The position numbers and the translations under genes are program-made. Of a stretch of DNA of 64,000 nt, positions 25,745-37,700 are shown in pieces. The stretch covers positions 7,955,001-8,019,000 of the forward strand of contig JANCRA010000033.1 of NCBI GenBank assembly GCA_024362935.1, given 5' to 3'. Position 1 is the first letter of the stretch. Each line of letters begins with the position of its first letter. Below the pieces are notes generated by a model. The model was not told the DNA's origin. It ran no database searches and saw nothing but the letters and a program-made list of their open reading frames with translations. The DNA comes from Setophaga petechia (lineage: Eukaryota; Chordata; Aves; Passeriformes; Parulidae).

Positions 25745-25822
25745 GAGGTTTAGATGGGACATTGGGAAGAAATCCCTCCCTCTCAGGGTGAGGAGGCTGT
25801 CCAGAGGAGCCTGTGGTGGGTT
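25745..25822 (+). mobile_element. Short CR1 fragment
   Basis: gatgggacattgggaagaaa and cagggtgaggaggctgtcc match the CR1 3' region; it runs into a 118-bp duplicated segment. Confidence 0.5.
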
Positions 25823-26046
25823 TTATTCATTTATAGGTATTTTATAGCTTTGCCTGTTTGCTTGGCCTGGATTAGGGATGGAGCAGGTTGGATCTGGGTG
25901 TGTAAACTGCTCAGAGCTGCATCTGAGCCTGTGGTGGGGTTTATTCATTTATAGATATTTTATAGCTTTGCCTGTTTGCTTGGCCTGGATTAGGGATGGA
26001 GCAGGTTGGATCTGGGTGTGTAAACTGCTAAGAGCTGCATCCAGAG
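25807..26046. repeat. 118-bp tandem duplication
   Basis: gagcctgtggtggg begins at 25807 and 25925; the copies share attttatagctttgcctgt and ggatggagcaggttggatc with very few differences. Confidence 0.92.
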
Positions 26047-26159
26047 CCTGATCCAGCCCTTTTCTCTCTCTCTATTGACATTTCCTCAATCAATGTGGGC
26101 TCAGAGCTGGAGATAACTCAGGCAGGGCTCTGTGTGCATTCCTGCTCACACAGCCCTGG

Positions 26160-26192
26160 TGTGAGAGAAAAACCCAGAGTTTTTCTCTCACA
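26160..26192. repeat. Perfect 14-bp inverted repeat (hairpin)
   Basis: TGTGAGAGAAAAAC, five-base loop CCAGA, then its exact complement. It ends two bases before the dispersed repeat copy at 26195. Confidence 0.9.
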
Positions 26193-26194
26193 TG

Positions 26195-26355
26195 GGATTC
26201 TATCACAGCTGTCTTGTTCAGGTAAAGGAAACATTATTAAAGATAAAAGATTCCAATCTGCCAAAAATAAAAAGTCCTTAGAACATGAGTGCTGAACAGA
26301 ATAAGTGCCAACTCAGAAACAATTGCATATCAACATGACAGAAAGGTTATTAAAA
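26195..26355 (+). repeat. Dispersed repeat, copy 1
   Basis: About 160 bp from ttctatcacagct to ggttattaaaaa; nearly identical to 28929-29086. Shared block: aaaggaaacattattaaaga, then cagaataagtgccaactcag. Family unknown. Confidence 0.85.
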
Positions 26356-26757
26356 ACATGGCCCGAGCTCCCACACCTTGTGTGTCATCTTTCAGTCAGT
26401 AGATGGAACTGAAAATTTGCATTTAGCTATTCAGAAATACATCTTCAACTGTAGATCTGTCAAATTAGCAAATAAATTGAGGAGTAAAATCAATTCTGCA
26501 GTTGATTTTCCTACTTGCCTAAAACCAAGTATTGTGACTGCAATAAATGTGTCATTGGAGCCAAAATTCTTCTGCAGTGAAGTCCATTTTGTTCCTTTAG
26601 ATAAAAATAGGGATTTTTAATATTTAGATTTTAAAACAGTAATTTTGAATATTTAGATTTAACTGCATATGTGTTGCAGCAGCATTTTCTGCAAAGTAAA
26701 AGTCAACTCTTACAAATGCCATCCTGAACATCTCCAGCTGACCCTGTGCTCCTCAGG

Positions 26758-27150
26758 AGCTGAAATGAGCACAGGGATTTGGTTTAGGGAGCACACACAC
26801 AACAAACACCTGAAATGAGCACAGGGATTTGGTTTAGGGAGAATACACACAACAAACACCTGAAATGAGCACAGGGATTTGGTTTAGGGAGAACACACAC
26901 AACAAACACCTGAAATGAGCACAGGGATTTGGTTTAGGGAGCACACACACAACAAACATGAACACAAACAGACCCTACAAACATTGAAAAACACCTGAAC
27001 ACAAAACAGACCCTACAAACAGAGACAAACACCTGAAATGAGCACAGGGATTTGGTTTAGGGAGCACACACACAACAAACATGAACACAAACAGACCCTA
27101 CAAACATTGACAAACACCTGAACACAAACCAGACCCTACAAACACTGACA
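26758..27150. repeat. 57-bp minisatellite with second unit type
   Basis: tgaaatgagcacagggattt plus ggtttagggagcacacaca recurs five times; the later part adds aacacaaacagaccctacaa units. Confidence 0.92.
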
Positions 27151-28928
27151 AGTTTAAGGTTTAAACCTTTCCCAGAGGCTGTTTGATCCCTGATATGTTC
27201 AACATTGGTGCTGGGAGACATTTTTGGAAGCAAACCAAAGCTCTTCTGGCTGAACTTTTAACAGCAGGATTAAAAACTGGAGGGGAAAGTGCTTTCACAG
27301 CAGCAATGGAACTGAATGTTTTATTATTTTCCCCCCAAGTGTTAATAAAAAGCAGTGTTGGAGTTCTCAGCAGTCCTTGGCCATGTGTGCTGGGATTAAT
27401 GATTTTCCTCTGAGTTGATTGTACCCAAAGGCAGCCAGTTTTATCTTATAAATAAATATATTTTGTGTACTGCAGGTTGTTGGTCAAAGGCCAGGCTTTA
27501 CACAGGAGCTTGGTTAAATTCAGACAAATCCCAGATACCCAAGAGACAGCAGAAATTTAAACTCTAAAAGAATTTAAAATCCCCAAAGCTGTGTGTTGTA
27601 AGTCTGGTGTGCACAACCCTGTTTGTTACAGAAAAGGCAGGAAAAGCACCCAAATTTGATGATTTGATGGAATTCTGGACTGTGCTTGAAGGGTAAAACT
27701 TGGCAGACTCTAAAACTCCACTGAACAAGGCTTTTCCTCCCTTTGCTGTGTTGAGAAATCCAACGGGAATTTTTCCTTAAGGAATGGCTGGGACCAGTCC
27801 TGGCCCAGCCTAGAGTCCAACACTGAGCACATCTTGATGTTCTCCTCATGTTTATAATTTTTTATTCCATTTTTTATTCAGCCTTTTCTCAGCTGGATCA
27901 AAGTCCCCTTAATGCAGACCTGTTCCATCTCCTGCTGGGGGAATCCTCCCTGGCCTGTGTTTGGTGTTCTGTGCAGCCCCACCAGCAGCCAGAGTTTAAT
28001 TAGAAAATAATTTGGTTTTCTGCATGACTCACACAATCTAAATAAAGACAAAGTTGGTTGTAAATAATTTCTGTCAGGCCTTATTATGCCTATATATATA
28101 TATTCATAATTTTTTTCTCTCTCATGAATCAGGCTATTAGAATAACATTAGAGAAATTATCTGAACCACTGACTCATGCAAACCCAACTGCTCAGTTCTG
28201 TTGTTCCTGCAGAAATGTGGCTTCAGCATTCAGAATTCAGTCTCTTTTTGCCCTTGGATGTGATTTTATTACCACAAAATGATCAGTGCTTCAGATACAC
28301 ACCATTTCCTGCAATTACTGAATAATTATCCACCACATTTGTATGGTGGAGTGTAAAGGTAGCCCAGATCTGCTCTACAAAATGGGGATTAATAAATGTT
28401 CCACTGGAGATCATCCTGTGGGAAACATTTTTGTATCAGAGGTACAGAATCACAAACCAGCTTTGCTGATCCCTGAAGTGCAGGAATTGATCCCACAGTG
28501 TTTGACAAAGGTTTTACCCAGCTCTAAAAATCTGGGAGCATCTTGACAGCAGGCACCAAGATGAGCTGAATTTCAGCTGTATTTTACTGCCTTAACTGCT
28601 GCAGCCAAGGGAAAAACCAGCCATGGGTGACTCTGGGACTTGCAAAACAAAACCTGTATTGAAATTGTATTTTCAGATAAAATAAAGCTGAAAAGGTGAT
28701 TCCATGAGTAAGGGATCCTCAGCCCAGTGCTCCAAAAGCTCTGAGATGAAAGAACAGAACTTTGTGACACATTTCATCCCCCACAAATGTCCCTCCCTTG
28801 CCAGCACAGAGAAGGACAATAAACTCTTGGCATTCTGACCAGGATATTTACACATTTACACTGCCAAGTGCACCTGAATGATTCATGAGGGGTGAACAGA
28901 GCACCAGGGCTCTATTGCAGCTCATGGG
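27151..28928. other. Intergenic DNA without recognised gene
   Basis: Unique-looking A+T-rich sequence with a short (ta)n near 28095. No exon recognised. Confidence 0.5.
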
Positions 28929-29086
28929 CTTCTATCACAGCTCTCTTGGTCAGGTAAAGGAAACATTATTAAAGATAAAAGATTCCAATCTGCCAAAAAT
29001 AAAAAGTCCTTAGAACAGAATGCTGAACAAGTAAGTGCCAACTCAGAAACAATTGCAGATCTTCATGACAGAAATGTTATTAAAAA
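28929..29086 (+). repeat. Dispersed repeat, copy 2
   Basis: Second copy of the 26.2-kb element in the same orientation, 2.7 kb away. No hairpin flanks this copy. Confidence 0.85.
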
Positions 29087-29414
29087 GCAAAACCAGGATG
29101 CTGTCAAATACTCCAAGCAGCTGATGCACCATCTGCAAAGTCACTTCCACAATGACAACTCCAGAATAAAAAAAGTGTTTTCTGCATGTTCTGTTTTACA
29201 CATATAAAAATACCAAATGATAGCTTGGCACAGGAGCTCTGCAAATGACAAAAATTCAGAGGCTGAGCTGAAAAACACAGAGATGTAATGACTTACAAAC
29301 ACAATTAGCCAGAGCACACGAGGAAATTGGACATCCCAGGTGCAAAAAAGCCCTCTGGTTTCTGTAGCAAGGACTAAGGCAACAGGAAAAATGTATCACA
29401 CCCATAAAGGGAGA

Positions 29415-29730
29415 GAAAATCAGGGGAAATTCAGACCTGTGGCACTGAGGAAAATCAGGGGAAATTCAGACCTGTGGCACTGAGGAAAATCAGGGGAAAT
29501 TCAGACCTGTGGCACTGAGGAAAACCAGGGGAAATTCAGACCTGTGGCACTGAGGAAAATCAGGGGAAATTCAGACCTGTGGCACTGAGGAAAATCAGGG
29601 GAAATTCAGACCTGTGGCACTGAGGAAAATCAGGGGAAATTCAGACCTGTGGCACTGAGGAAAATCAGGGGAAATTCAGACCTGTGGCACTGAGGAAAAT
29701 CAGGGGAAATTCAGACCTGTGGCACTGAGC
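29415..29730. repeat. 35-bp minisatellite, nine near-identical units
   Basis: ggaaaatcaggggaaattca followed by gacctgtggcactga. Units are almost invariant (one aaaacc for aaaatc), so the array is recent. Confidence 0.95.
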
Positions 29731-29804
29731 AATCTTCCCTGCACAGCAGCACTGTGTGTATGGCCAATCCCAATTTCAGGATCAAAGAGCAGCAAGCTCC
29801 CCAC

Positions 29805-29885
29805 ACCCTGCCATGGCAGGAGGGTTGGAAATAAAACACCATAAAATCATCTTTAGGTTCCTTCCAACCCAAACCATTCCAAACC
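29805..29885 (+). mobile_element. Short CR1 3' fragment
   Basis: ccctgccatggcagg and ggttccttccaacccaaacc match the end of CR1, with unrelated bases between. Confidence 0.5.
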
Positions 29886-30138
29886 CTTGTTTTCCCCCAC
29901 AACAAAGCCACATCCAGGCTGTGGCCACGTGGCAATGATTTGAAATCCCTGCAGAGCTGTGAAATGCCCAGCACAGCAGTGACCCTGGAACTGGCACCAT
30001 CCAATGAAAGCTCCTGCACTCCCAGCAGCAGTGGCACTGCCAGCCTGGCATGGGCTCTGCCAGGCCTGGGATGCCATCTGCTGGGTGCTCAGACTCCAGC
30101 AGCTCCACCTGGAAGAAACACCCACCCCTGCCACGGAC

Positions 30139-30500
30139 ATGTTTCATGAAAATCCTTCTGACAGGATTTTCCTCCTGAGAAGCTGAGAGGCCTCAGAAAG
30201 GAAATGTGGACATTGATTATCTGCTGCTGTGGGATGCAACAGGTGGGTCTGGGATTGGTCTGTGTGGTTGTTTTTAATTAGTGGTCAATAATTGAGACAG
30301 CCCAGCTGTCTCAGACTCTCTGGTCAGTCACAAGATTTTATTATCATTCCTTTCTATTCCTTGCCAGCCTTCTGATGAAATCCTTTCTTCCATTCTTCTA
30401 GTATCATTTTAATGTATAATTTTCTTTTAATAGAATATATATAACAAATCAGCCTTCTGAAACATGGAGTCAAGATTCTCATCTCTTCCCTGCAAACACC
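30139..30500 (+). mobile_element. Degenerate LTR-like element, family C copy 2
   Basis: Homologous to the element at 24.6 kb (gagaagctgagaggcctcag, gattatctgctgctgtggga, ttctgaaacatggagtcaag). Its poly(A) signal is mutated. Borders approximate. Confidence 0.6.
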
Positions 30501-31040
30501 ACCACCCACCCCTTTTGTGTTTTCTTTGGATATAAAGACAAATTAAGCCAATTAAGACATTTAAAAATTACATTCAGCTCCTCCTAGTGATGGGGGCACA
30601 GATTAGGGATTGATGCTGGCACTGCAACAAAACCTAAGAACAATTGTGACATCAATTTGCTGCATAAATATGGATTTAGGAACTGTTCAGGAAAATTAGA
30701 AATTAAGACTCAGAATTGTGACTTGCAGCAGTTTTTGGATTCCCAAATACAAAGCAGTAAATGAGTGAATATGGGGGCTCTAAAAGCTTTTCCTCACTAC
30801 CACAGTGAGCTTTGAAGAGCCCTTGTTTGTCCTGTGGCAAATTCCTGACACCTGAGCTGAGGGTGAGACACAGAGGATGAATTTAGGAGCTCCAAGAGGG
30901 CTCTTAGAACACCTGAACAGGATCACTTCACTCCCTCATCATGTCCCCTGTATCACACAGCTTTTATCCAACAGCCACTCCCAAATTCACTCCTTCCATT
31001 TGTTTTAAACCTTTTCATGAGTCAAAACAAAACCCAGAAA
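30501..31040. other. Spacer before the PFDN4 3' end
   Basis: A+T-rich unique sequence; nothing recognised. Confidence 0.5.
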
Positions 31041-31058
31041 GTCCAATACATGCCTGGC

Positions 31059-31064
31059 TTTATT
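31059..31064 (-). terminator. Poly(A) signal AATAAA for PFDN4
   Basis: AATAAA on the minus strand 260 bp after the stop codon; the implied 3' UTR is short and A+T-rich. Confidence 0.65.
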
Positions 31065-31323
31065 GCCTTAATAAACAATGCAGATATTCCAATCTTGAGG
31101 CTTTACCAGCAATGTGAAGTCATGTTTTCCTGAATAAATAAATAACTGCAATAACCAAAATAAGAAAGTTCTTATTAAATATACAGAACTTTACAGGAAG
31201 TTTAAAAAAACCAAACCAACAAAAAGAAAGGGATGGATTTTCTGTACTCAAATATAATTGCAGCAATGTTATCAAAACATTTAATAACCTAAGGGAAGGT
31301 TGGGTGTTGTGTTTAGAAAAGCT

Positions 31324-31455
31324 TTAACTGTCCTCAGCCTCCAGATTTATGTTGTTTCCAAACTTTGCATAGAGCTGAACTTTGAGGTCAGACAACACGC
31401 TCTGGATGGACTCCACTCGGGATTCCAGTGCTTCAATTTCCTCCTGTAAACTCCT
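31324..31455 (-). CDS. PFDN4: PFDN4 exon 4 with stop
   Basis: 43 codons plus TAA (31324-31326): RSLQEEIEALESRVESIQSV then LSDLKVQLYAKFGNNINL and EAEDS. Acceptor ccttttcag|aggagt. Confidence 0.95.
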   Translation of the reverse strand, partial: RSLQEEIEALESRVESIQSVLSDLKVQLYAKFGNNINLEAEDS

Positions 31456-33399
31456 CTGAAAAGGAAAAATAAACAAAAATCAGTTGTGTACAACACACTG
31501 AGCCAGGTTTGTCAGCACACAGAACCAACAAAGAGCTGCCTCTTGTCCAACTCATCCCAGGTCTCGCTGCAGGATTTATTGCAGGAGTGACCAAATCCTA
31601 AATCCAGCATGGATTTCAGCCTGTGAAAGCTCCAGAGGATGCACAGATCCCACCCCAGGGCCCAGCACAGCCCAGCAGTCACACAAACCTTGGCCTCCTC
31701 CAGCATCTCCTGAGTCTCCTCCAGGGAGTGGCTGATGAAGACATCCCCAATCTGGTAGGGGATCAGCTGGGAGTCAGCATCATCCAGCAGCATGATGTCA
31801 TCACAGGCATCCTCCAGGTTCTGCAGCTGCTTCTGTTTGCCAGGACACAGAAAGAGGATCCCTGGGAAAAGCCTTTCAGTGGACACTGCCACAGCTGGGT
31901 GAGGAGCCCAGAGAGGCTGGAGTTTGGGAACAAATCCCACCCACCACCAGGACATCCAAGAGATCACTTTCAGAGCTGGAATTCAGCAACTCAATCCAGC
32001 AGACACTCGTTATTTGTCATTAACAGAATAATTAATATGTGAATATTAATTATATATGAGCAGGCAAGGGCAATACAGCAGATTTAAATGTCACTAATAT
32101 CTGATATTAGTGAAATTTATTAATTAATCTGATATTTTACCATTCTCTATTTCCAAAGTATCAGAAACCTCCTATCAGAACCCAAGCATAACTTAAACTC
32201 ACAGTAACTCACTGCTGCTAATTTCCTATGCTCCAGATGAAAACCCAATGAAAAGTTCATGAGATCTGAAGCAAATATACCTTTTTCACTTCTATTTCTT
32301 CTTTCAGCTCTGTGATCCTGCTGGTGTTTCTTGCAAACTTGTTGATTTTCTGTTGATCTTCAAAGGTGACATTGACATCTTCTGCAGCCTGCGAGGAGGA
32401 GAGATCAAAAGGATGATTTCAGTTCTTGCATTAACTTGAATCTCCCTGCAAGGACACTCCTACAAAGTGATGGAAAACAATCTGACAGCCACCACATTCT
32501 GCTTATGCACCTGGCTGCTCAAAGTGCCTCTTCAAGGATACCAGAAACACCCATGTTTAGCTGGGCATATCCAATTAAACACGGCATCCTAAAGGAAAGG
32601 TTTCTTTGACACTGATGGCTGAACTGGACACTGTGCTCTGAGTTTTCTCTGCAGAGACACCATGAACAGGAACAGTTAGTGACATGCAGAGCAGAATGGC
32701 TTCAAAGTGACAGAGAGGAGGGCTGGATGGGATATTGGGAATTAGGAATTGCTCCCTGTGAGGGTGGTGAGAGGTGCCCAGAGCAGCTGTGAGTGCCCCT
32801 GGATCCCTGGCAGTGCCCAAGGCCTGGGACAGCGAAAGGCGTCCCTGCCATGGCAGGGGTGGAGTGATGCAACGAGACGAATTTTAAGCTCCTTTCCAAC
32901 CCAAGTCACGATGATGAGGACTCCATAACTAACCACCCTCTCAGAGAATAAATTTCTCCTCACACCCACCCTGACCCTGCCCTTGTTATTTACAACGAGC
33001 CGCACCAGCAGTGGCTCCGCAAGGCCACCGACCCCGGGGGACAAGCGCTGTGCCAGGGCCCGATCCCACAGCCCCATCCCAGATCGCGATCCCAGCGCCC
33101 GATCCCACAGCCCAATCCCAGCGCCCGATCCCACGGCCGATCCCATACCCCGACCCCACAGCCAATCCCACAGCCCGATCCCAGCGCCCTCAGCTCCCGA
33201 GCGGCGGCCGCGCCGTTCCGGGCAGGGCTTGACCCGGCCGCCTCTTGGGCTCCGGAGGGCTCCGGGACACAGCGGGAGCAGCGGAGGAGCTGAAAGCTCC
33301 TCGGGAGGGATTGAACCCCGCCGGGAAGGGACCAAACCCGGCTCAAAAGGACCGAATAGCCCCGGGCCCGCTCACCGCCTTCTTCATGGTGGCGGCCAT
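31324..33399 (-). CDS. PFDN4: Prefoldin subunit 4 (gene span, stop to start)
   Basis: Beta-type subunit of the hexameric prefoldin co-chaperone, which hands unfolded actin and tubulin to the TRiC/CCT chaperonin in the cytosol. Coding exons on the minus strand: 33376-33399 (MAATMKKA), 32281-32388, 31689-31832, 31324-31455. All introns are GT-AG in phase 0, giving 135 aa (human 134). Visible: N-terminal coiled-coil (FEDQQKINKFARNTSRITELKEEIEVKKKQLQNLEDACDDI), the central beta-hairpin part (LIPYQIGDVFISHS), then the second coiled coil (EETQEMLEEA... EEIEALESRVESIQSVLSDLKVQLYAKFGNNINLEAEDS). This matches the human protein almost throughout. First ATG chosen (aacATGg context; human also starts MAATMKK). 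It lies head to head with CYP24A1, 6.9 kb between start codons. Confidence 0.96.
31689..31832 (-). CDS. PFDN4: PFDN4 exon 3
   Basis: 48 codons, from KQLQNLEDACDDIMLLDDAD to the helix end EETQEMLEEAK. Acceptor gcaaacag|aagcag, donor gccaag|gtttgt. Confidence 0.95.
32281..32388 (-). CDS. PFDN4: PFDN4 exon 2
   Basis: 36 codons, AAEDVNVTFEDQQKINKF and ARNTSRITELKEEIEVKK. Acceptor cctcgcag|gctgca, donor aaaaag|gtatat. Confidence 0.95.
32690..32915 (+). mobile_element. CR1 LINE 3' fragment in PFDN4 intron 1
   Basis: Contains the conserved avian CR1 tail: ggctggatgggatattggga, ctggatccctggcagtgcc, ctgccatggcaggggtgg and tttccaaccca. Truncated at the 5' side, as usual for CR1. Confidence 0.75.
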
Positions 33400-33680
33400 G
33401 TTGGCGCTGAAGCATCCATGGGGGGCTGAACCATCCGCCCTCCGCGCAGAAGAGGGGCATGGGCACGGGGAAAAGAAGAAAAACGAGAAAAAACTCCAGG
33501 AAGCGGCCGAGATTCTATGAAAATCGGGGATTATCTCTATTCGCAGCGCGGCGGGATGCCCAGAGCGGCCTCAAGGCACGGAGTGAATGTGAAGGCGCCC
33601 CCGCGGCGCTTGGTACGGCCCGGTGGGAGGGGCGGGAGGCTGCTTCGGGGCGCTGGTCCGCCAGGGGGCGCCATGAGACG
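32990..33680. promoter_or_regulatory. CpG-rich promoter region of PFDN4
   Basis: G+C- and CpG-rich stretch around PFDN4 exon 1. It includes a short tandem motif (cccgatcccacagcccaatc) at 33055-33185 inside intron 1. No TATA box seen; typical of a housekeeping gene. Confidence 0.6.
33376..33399 (-). CDS. PFDN4: PFDN4 exon 1 (coding part)
   Basis: Encodes MAATMKKA; donor gcg|gtgagc on the minus strand. Too short to appear as an open reading frame; recognised by identity to the human N-terminus. Confidence 0.93.
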
Positions 33681-34435
33681 GGAATGGGATAATGGGATAT
33701 CGGGATATCGGGATATTTATTGGGATATCGGGATATTTATTGGGATATCGGGATGGGATAATGGGATATCGGGATATCGGGATATTTATTGGGATATCGG
33801 GATGGGATAATGGGATATCGGGATATCGGGATATTTATTGGGATATCGGGATGAGATAATGGGATATGGGGATATCGGGGTATTTATTGAGATACCGGGA
33901 TGGGATAATGGGATATCGGGATATCGGGATATTTATTGGGATATCGGGATGGGATAATGGGATATCGGGATATTGGGATGGGATATTGGGATATCGGGAT
34001 GGGATAATGGGATATCTGGATATTGGGGTATTTATTGGGATATCGGGATGGGATAATGGGATATCGGGATATCGGGGTATTTATTGGGATATCGGGATGG
34101 GATAATGGGATATCGGGATATTGGGATGGGATATTGGGATAATGGGATATTGGCCTAGATATTGGGGTATTGGGATAATGGGATATTGGGATAAAATATT
34201 GAGATGGGGTGGGATAATGGGATATTGGGATGGGATAATGGGATGGGACGATGGGATGGGATATTGGGATAGGATCCATGGGATGGGATGAAATCCACAG
34301 GATTGGATATTGGGATGGGATAATGGGATGGGATGGAAACCATGGAGTGGGATGATGGGATGTGATAACAGGATGGGATCGGATAACAGGATGTAATAAC
34401 GGGATGGAATGGGATAAAGGGATGGGATGGAATAC
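33675..34435. repeat. GGGATATC minisatellite upstream of PFDN4
   Basis: Units of gggatatcgggatatttatt and gggatgggataat, grading at the right into gggatgggataatggg. The palindrome GATATC occurs dozens of times. It starts about 280 bp from the PFDN4 start codon. Confidence 0.95.
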
Positions 34436-35283
34436 TTATTTCTATAATATTGCCTGAAATAAAATTTTTTTGGGAGTTTTTCTTTCTGTTTCAAATAACT
34501 GCTCATTTCCAAACTCCTGTTCCAAAGCAGTAGGAAAGACAGAATAATAAAAGATATTTTGGGTGGCCTCAGGCTGATGTTACATTTTATTTTGGTGCAT
34601 CATCATCATCGCAGTGCCTTGTTTCCAACTGAGGGAAGAAGTTCATCACCAAATTTCTCCCCAGAGAACCACATTATTATTAACTTCTATAAAAAACATA
34701 ATCCCAGCTCTAAACCTCTCTTTTCCTCAGAAAACAAACTCTCATCCCCCTGGCCATCCTCCTGCTCTTCCCGCAGGATCCTGCTAGGAAAGGGCACAGC
34801 CTGAGCCGGGTTATTTCCCTGGCTGCATTAACTGCGCAGTCCCAGAGCCAGGGCAATTTCCCTCAAGAGAAAAGGAGTGGATTTCACAAGAATTCGATGA
34901 CTCCAAGGCTTTGAAAAGCAATCCTTTTTTTTCCCCACATGCTCGGGCAAGCTCTGTGGGGTGAGCCCTGCCAAGAGTAACTCAGTGCAGAGCTCTGTTA
35001 TGTAAATAAAAGTGAAAACAGCTCGGGAGTGCAGGGAGCCAGCGCGGGGCGAGAGGAACCCGCTGAACCCGGCGCCCTCTCTCCTGTCCCGCTTGCATAA
35101 AGGACTTGCTCCTTCTTGCTCTGCTCCCTGGGCTGCTGCTCGGCTTCCCCTCGCCGGGATCCCTTCCCCGCCCTGCCCTCAGCTCACGGCTCCTCGGGGG
35201 CTCTTTGCAATCTTCTCCTTCCTTGCTGGAGCCTTCGGCAGCCCAGCTCAGGGGGGAAGAGCATTGCCATGATTTTCTGCCTC
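34436..35283. other. Intergenic spacer with a small CpG-richer part
   Basis: 35030-35230 is G+C-richer (gccagcgcggggcgagagg). An open frame there seems to begin with a signal-peptide-like stretch but it starts with TTG, not ATG, and runs into the next minisatellite. Confidence 0.5.
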
Positions 35284-36125
35284 AGGGAGACCTTTGGATT
35301 CCCAAACCCTTCTCCCTTTTCCCTGGATCCCCACAGACCTTTGGATTCCCAAACTCTTCTCCCCTTTCCCTGAAGCCCCACAGACCTTTGGAGGTCCTCA
35401 AACTCATCTCCCTTTTCCCTGGAACTCCACAGCCCTTTGGATTCCCAAACTCTTCTCCCTTTTCCCTGAAGCCCCACAGACCTCTGGAGATTCCCAAACT
35501 CTTCTCCCTTTTCCCTGGAGCCCCACAGACCTTTGGATTCCCAAACTCTTCTCCCTTTTCCCTGGATCCCCACAGACCTTTGCATTCCCAAACTCTTCTT
35601 CCCTCTCCCTGGAACTCCATAGACCTTTGGATTCCCAAATTCTTCTCCCTTTTCCCTGAAGCCCCACAGACCTTTGGATTCCCAAACTCTTCTCCCCTCT
35701 CCCTGGAGCTCCACAGACCTTTGGATTCCCAAATTCTTCTCCCTTTTCCCTGAATCTCCACAGACCTTTGGATTCCCAAACTCTTCTCCCCTCTCCCTGG
35801 AGCTCCACAGACCTTTGGATTCCCAAGCTCTTCTCCCTTTTCCCTGAAGCCCCACAGACCTTTGGATTCCCAAACTCTTCTCTCCTTTCCCTGCAGCCCC
35901 ACAGACCTTTGGATTCCCAACTCTTCTCTCCTTTCCCTGAAGCCCCACAGACCTCTGAAGTCCCCAAACTCTTCTCCCTTTCCCCTGGAACTCCACAGAC
36001 CTTTGGAGATTCCCAAACTCTTCTCCCTTTTCCCTGGAGCTCCACAAACCTTTGGATTCCCAAACTCTTCTCCCTTTTCCCTGAAGCCCCACAGACCTTT
36101 GGATTCCCAACTCTTCTCTCTTTGA
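35284..36125. repeat. ~47-bp minisatellite (CCCCACAGACCTTTGGATTC...)
   Basis: About 18 units: cagacctttggattcccaaa, ctcttctcccttttccct, then (g/a)a(g/a)cccca. As 47 is not a multiple of three, all three minus-strand frames cycle and stay open. Confidence 0.95.
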
Positions 36126-37495
36126 GTTTTCATCCACTGCTACTGTCATCTAATCATCCAGAAGGTGAGATAAGAGGAGTCTGGTGTTAAAAACCAGTAT
36201 TTGAGTGAAAATAGAACAAAGGTTCCTTTTGCTTTCATTTAACTGCGAACGTGGATGACTTGGAGATCTCAGTTTTCAAAGCCATTTCTGTTTCTCTTCT
36301 GGAGAATGGGAATTACTGTGATTTCCCATCAATATTTACAAAACTCAAAGATCATTTGCTGGCAAGAGAATTAAAAGAATTATCAGGGAATTAAAAGCGT
36401 ATAATCAAACACAAACAAACCCTGCAATAACAACCAGAGCTTGCAAGTTGCAATCCATTTGCCTTCCCCACGTTGTGAAATACCTTCCTGTGACACTCTC
36501 CCTGTTAATCTCCTCCTGTGGCACTTCAGCACTTTGTATTAATTTGGAAAACTCAGAGATTTCACAAAAAAATTTAAGGCAAATTTAGCAAAAAGCTTTT
36601 CCCAACCAGGAGAAAGAGCAGAGGCCAGGAGGCCGGAATTGTGTAATATGTCACAGAGCAAAGCTCCTGGAGTTACAGGCATTAAGAGTGAAAATCCACT
36701 CCCAGCATAAAGCTGTTCCCACTGAGGAGTTATTTTGGTGATATTTGATGTGTTTGAAGTGAACTGCATGAAAATCACTCAGGTCCCTTTCCATGAGCTC
36801 CAATGTTTTGATCTGGGAGTTCAGGAGTTGTTTTTAATGAGCTTCCCAAGAACACCTCAGCCCCTTAAATCCTGGGCAGGAGCTCTGAGTTTGATGGGAT
36901 TTCCAACCTTTTATTCAAATATGTTACAATTGTTTCCCAAAAAATATGACCAGAAATTGACTCAGCTCAGAAAGCACCTCTAAAACTTGGACTAATTAAA
37001 TATTTAGTGGTGAAAAAATCTGAGCCAGCCGTGTGTACCTGCTCAGCAGATCTCCCACAGAAGCATCCCACTGGCACATGGTTTTTCAAGGAATATTCTC
37101 TCCTGACATCCAAGAGAGCAGAAATCAAATCAGGAGCAAAAGAGAAGCACAGAAAAAATCAACTTTTTGGTTTTGATCTTCTGCTATTTCCTGGACTTTG
37201 ACCCAAAAGTCCTCCTTGCCCTAGTGGAAAAGTGAAAAGGGGTTTTCATTTCTGACTCCCAGCTGTCATTTGCTGGAAAATATTGGGAAGTCTTGTGGAT
37301 GGACACCTGTGGGATGGGGGTGACACCTTCACAGTTCAGGTGCCTCAGTGGAGGGACACACCCAAAATTCAGCTCAAGAGCACTGAACTGGTCCAGCTTT
37401 TCTCTTGGAACTGATGCCTTGAGAGGCTGAGCTAGAGCAGAGGCTGGATGAAGATAAAGAATAAAACAGGGATTTATTCAAAGCATCTCCACAAT
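36126..37495. other. Intergenic spacer between PFDN4 and CYP24A1
   Basis: Unique-looking A+T-rich sequence, no exon or clear element seen. Confidence 0.5.
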
Positions 37496-37539
37496 GGATC
37501 CACCTTGGGCAGCACCAGAGCCCAGCCAGGGCTGCACCC

Positions 37540-37700
37540 AAGATGAACCAAAATGGTCCCAAAATGAACCCAAGATGAACCAAAATGGTCACAAAAGGAA
37601 CCCAAGATGGTCACAAAATGAACCCAAGATGAACCAAAATGGCCCCAAAATGAACCCAAGATGGTCAGAAAATGAACCCAGGATGAACCCAAATTGGCCC
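37540..37700. repeat. Minisatellite (AACCCAAGATGAACCAAAATGGTC)
   Basis: Seven or so units mixing cccaagatgaaccaaaatgg and cccaaaatgaa. Confidence 0.9.

Noticed and set aside
35106..35753. Open frame with signal-peptide-like start (LLLALLPGLLLG) continuing for 215 codons
   Set aside because: It starts at TTG, not ATG, and most of it is the 47-bp minisatellite; no splice or family support.
35184..36149. 321-codon minus-strand frame and two overlapping long frames
   Set aside because: All three frames arise from the same 47-bp repeat, whose length makes frames cycle.
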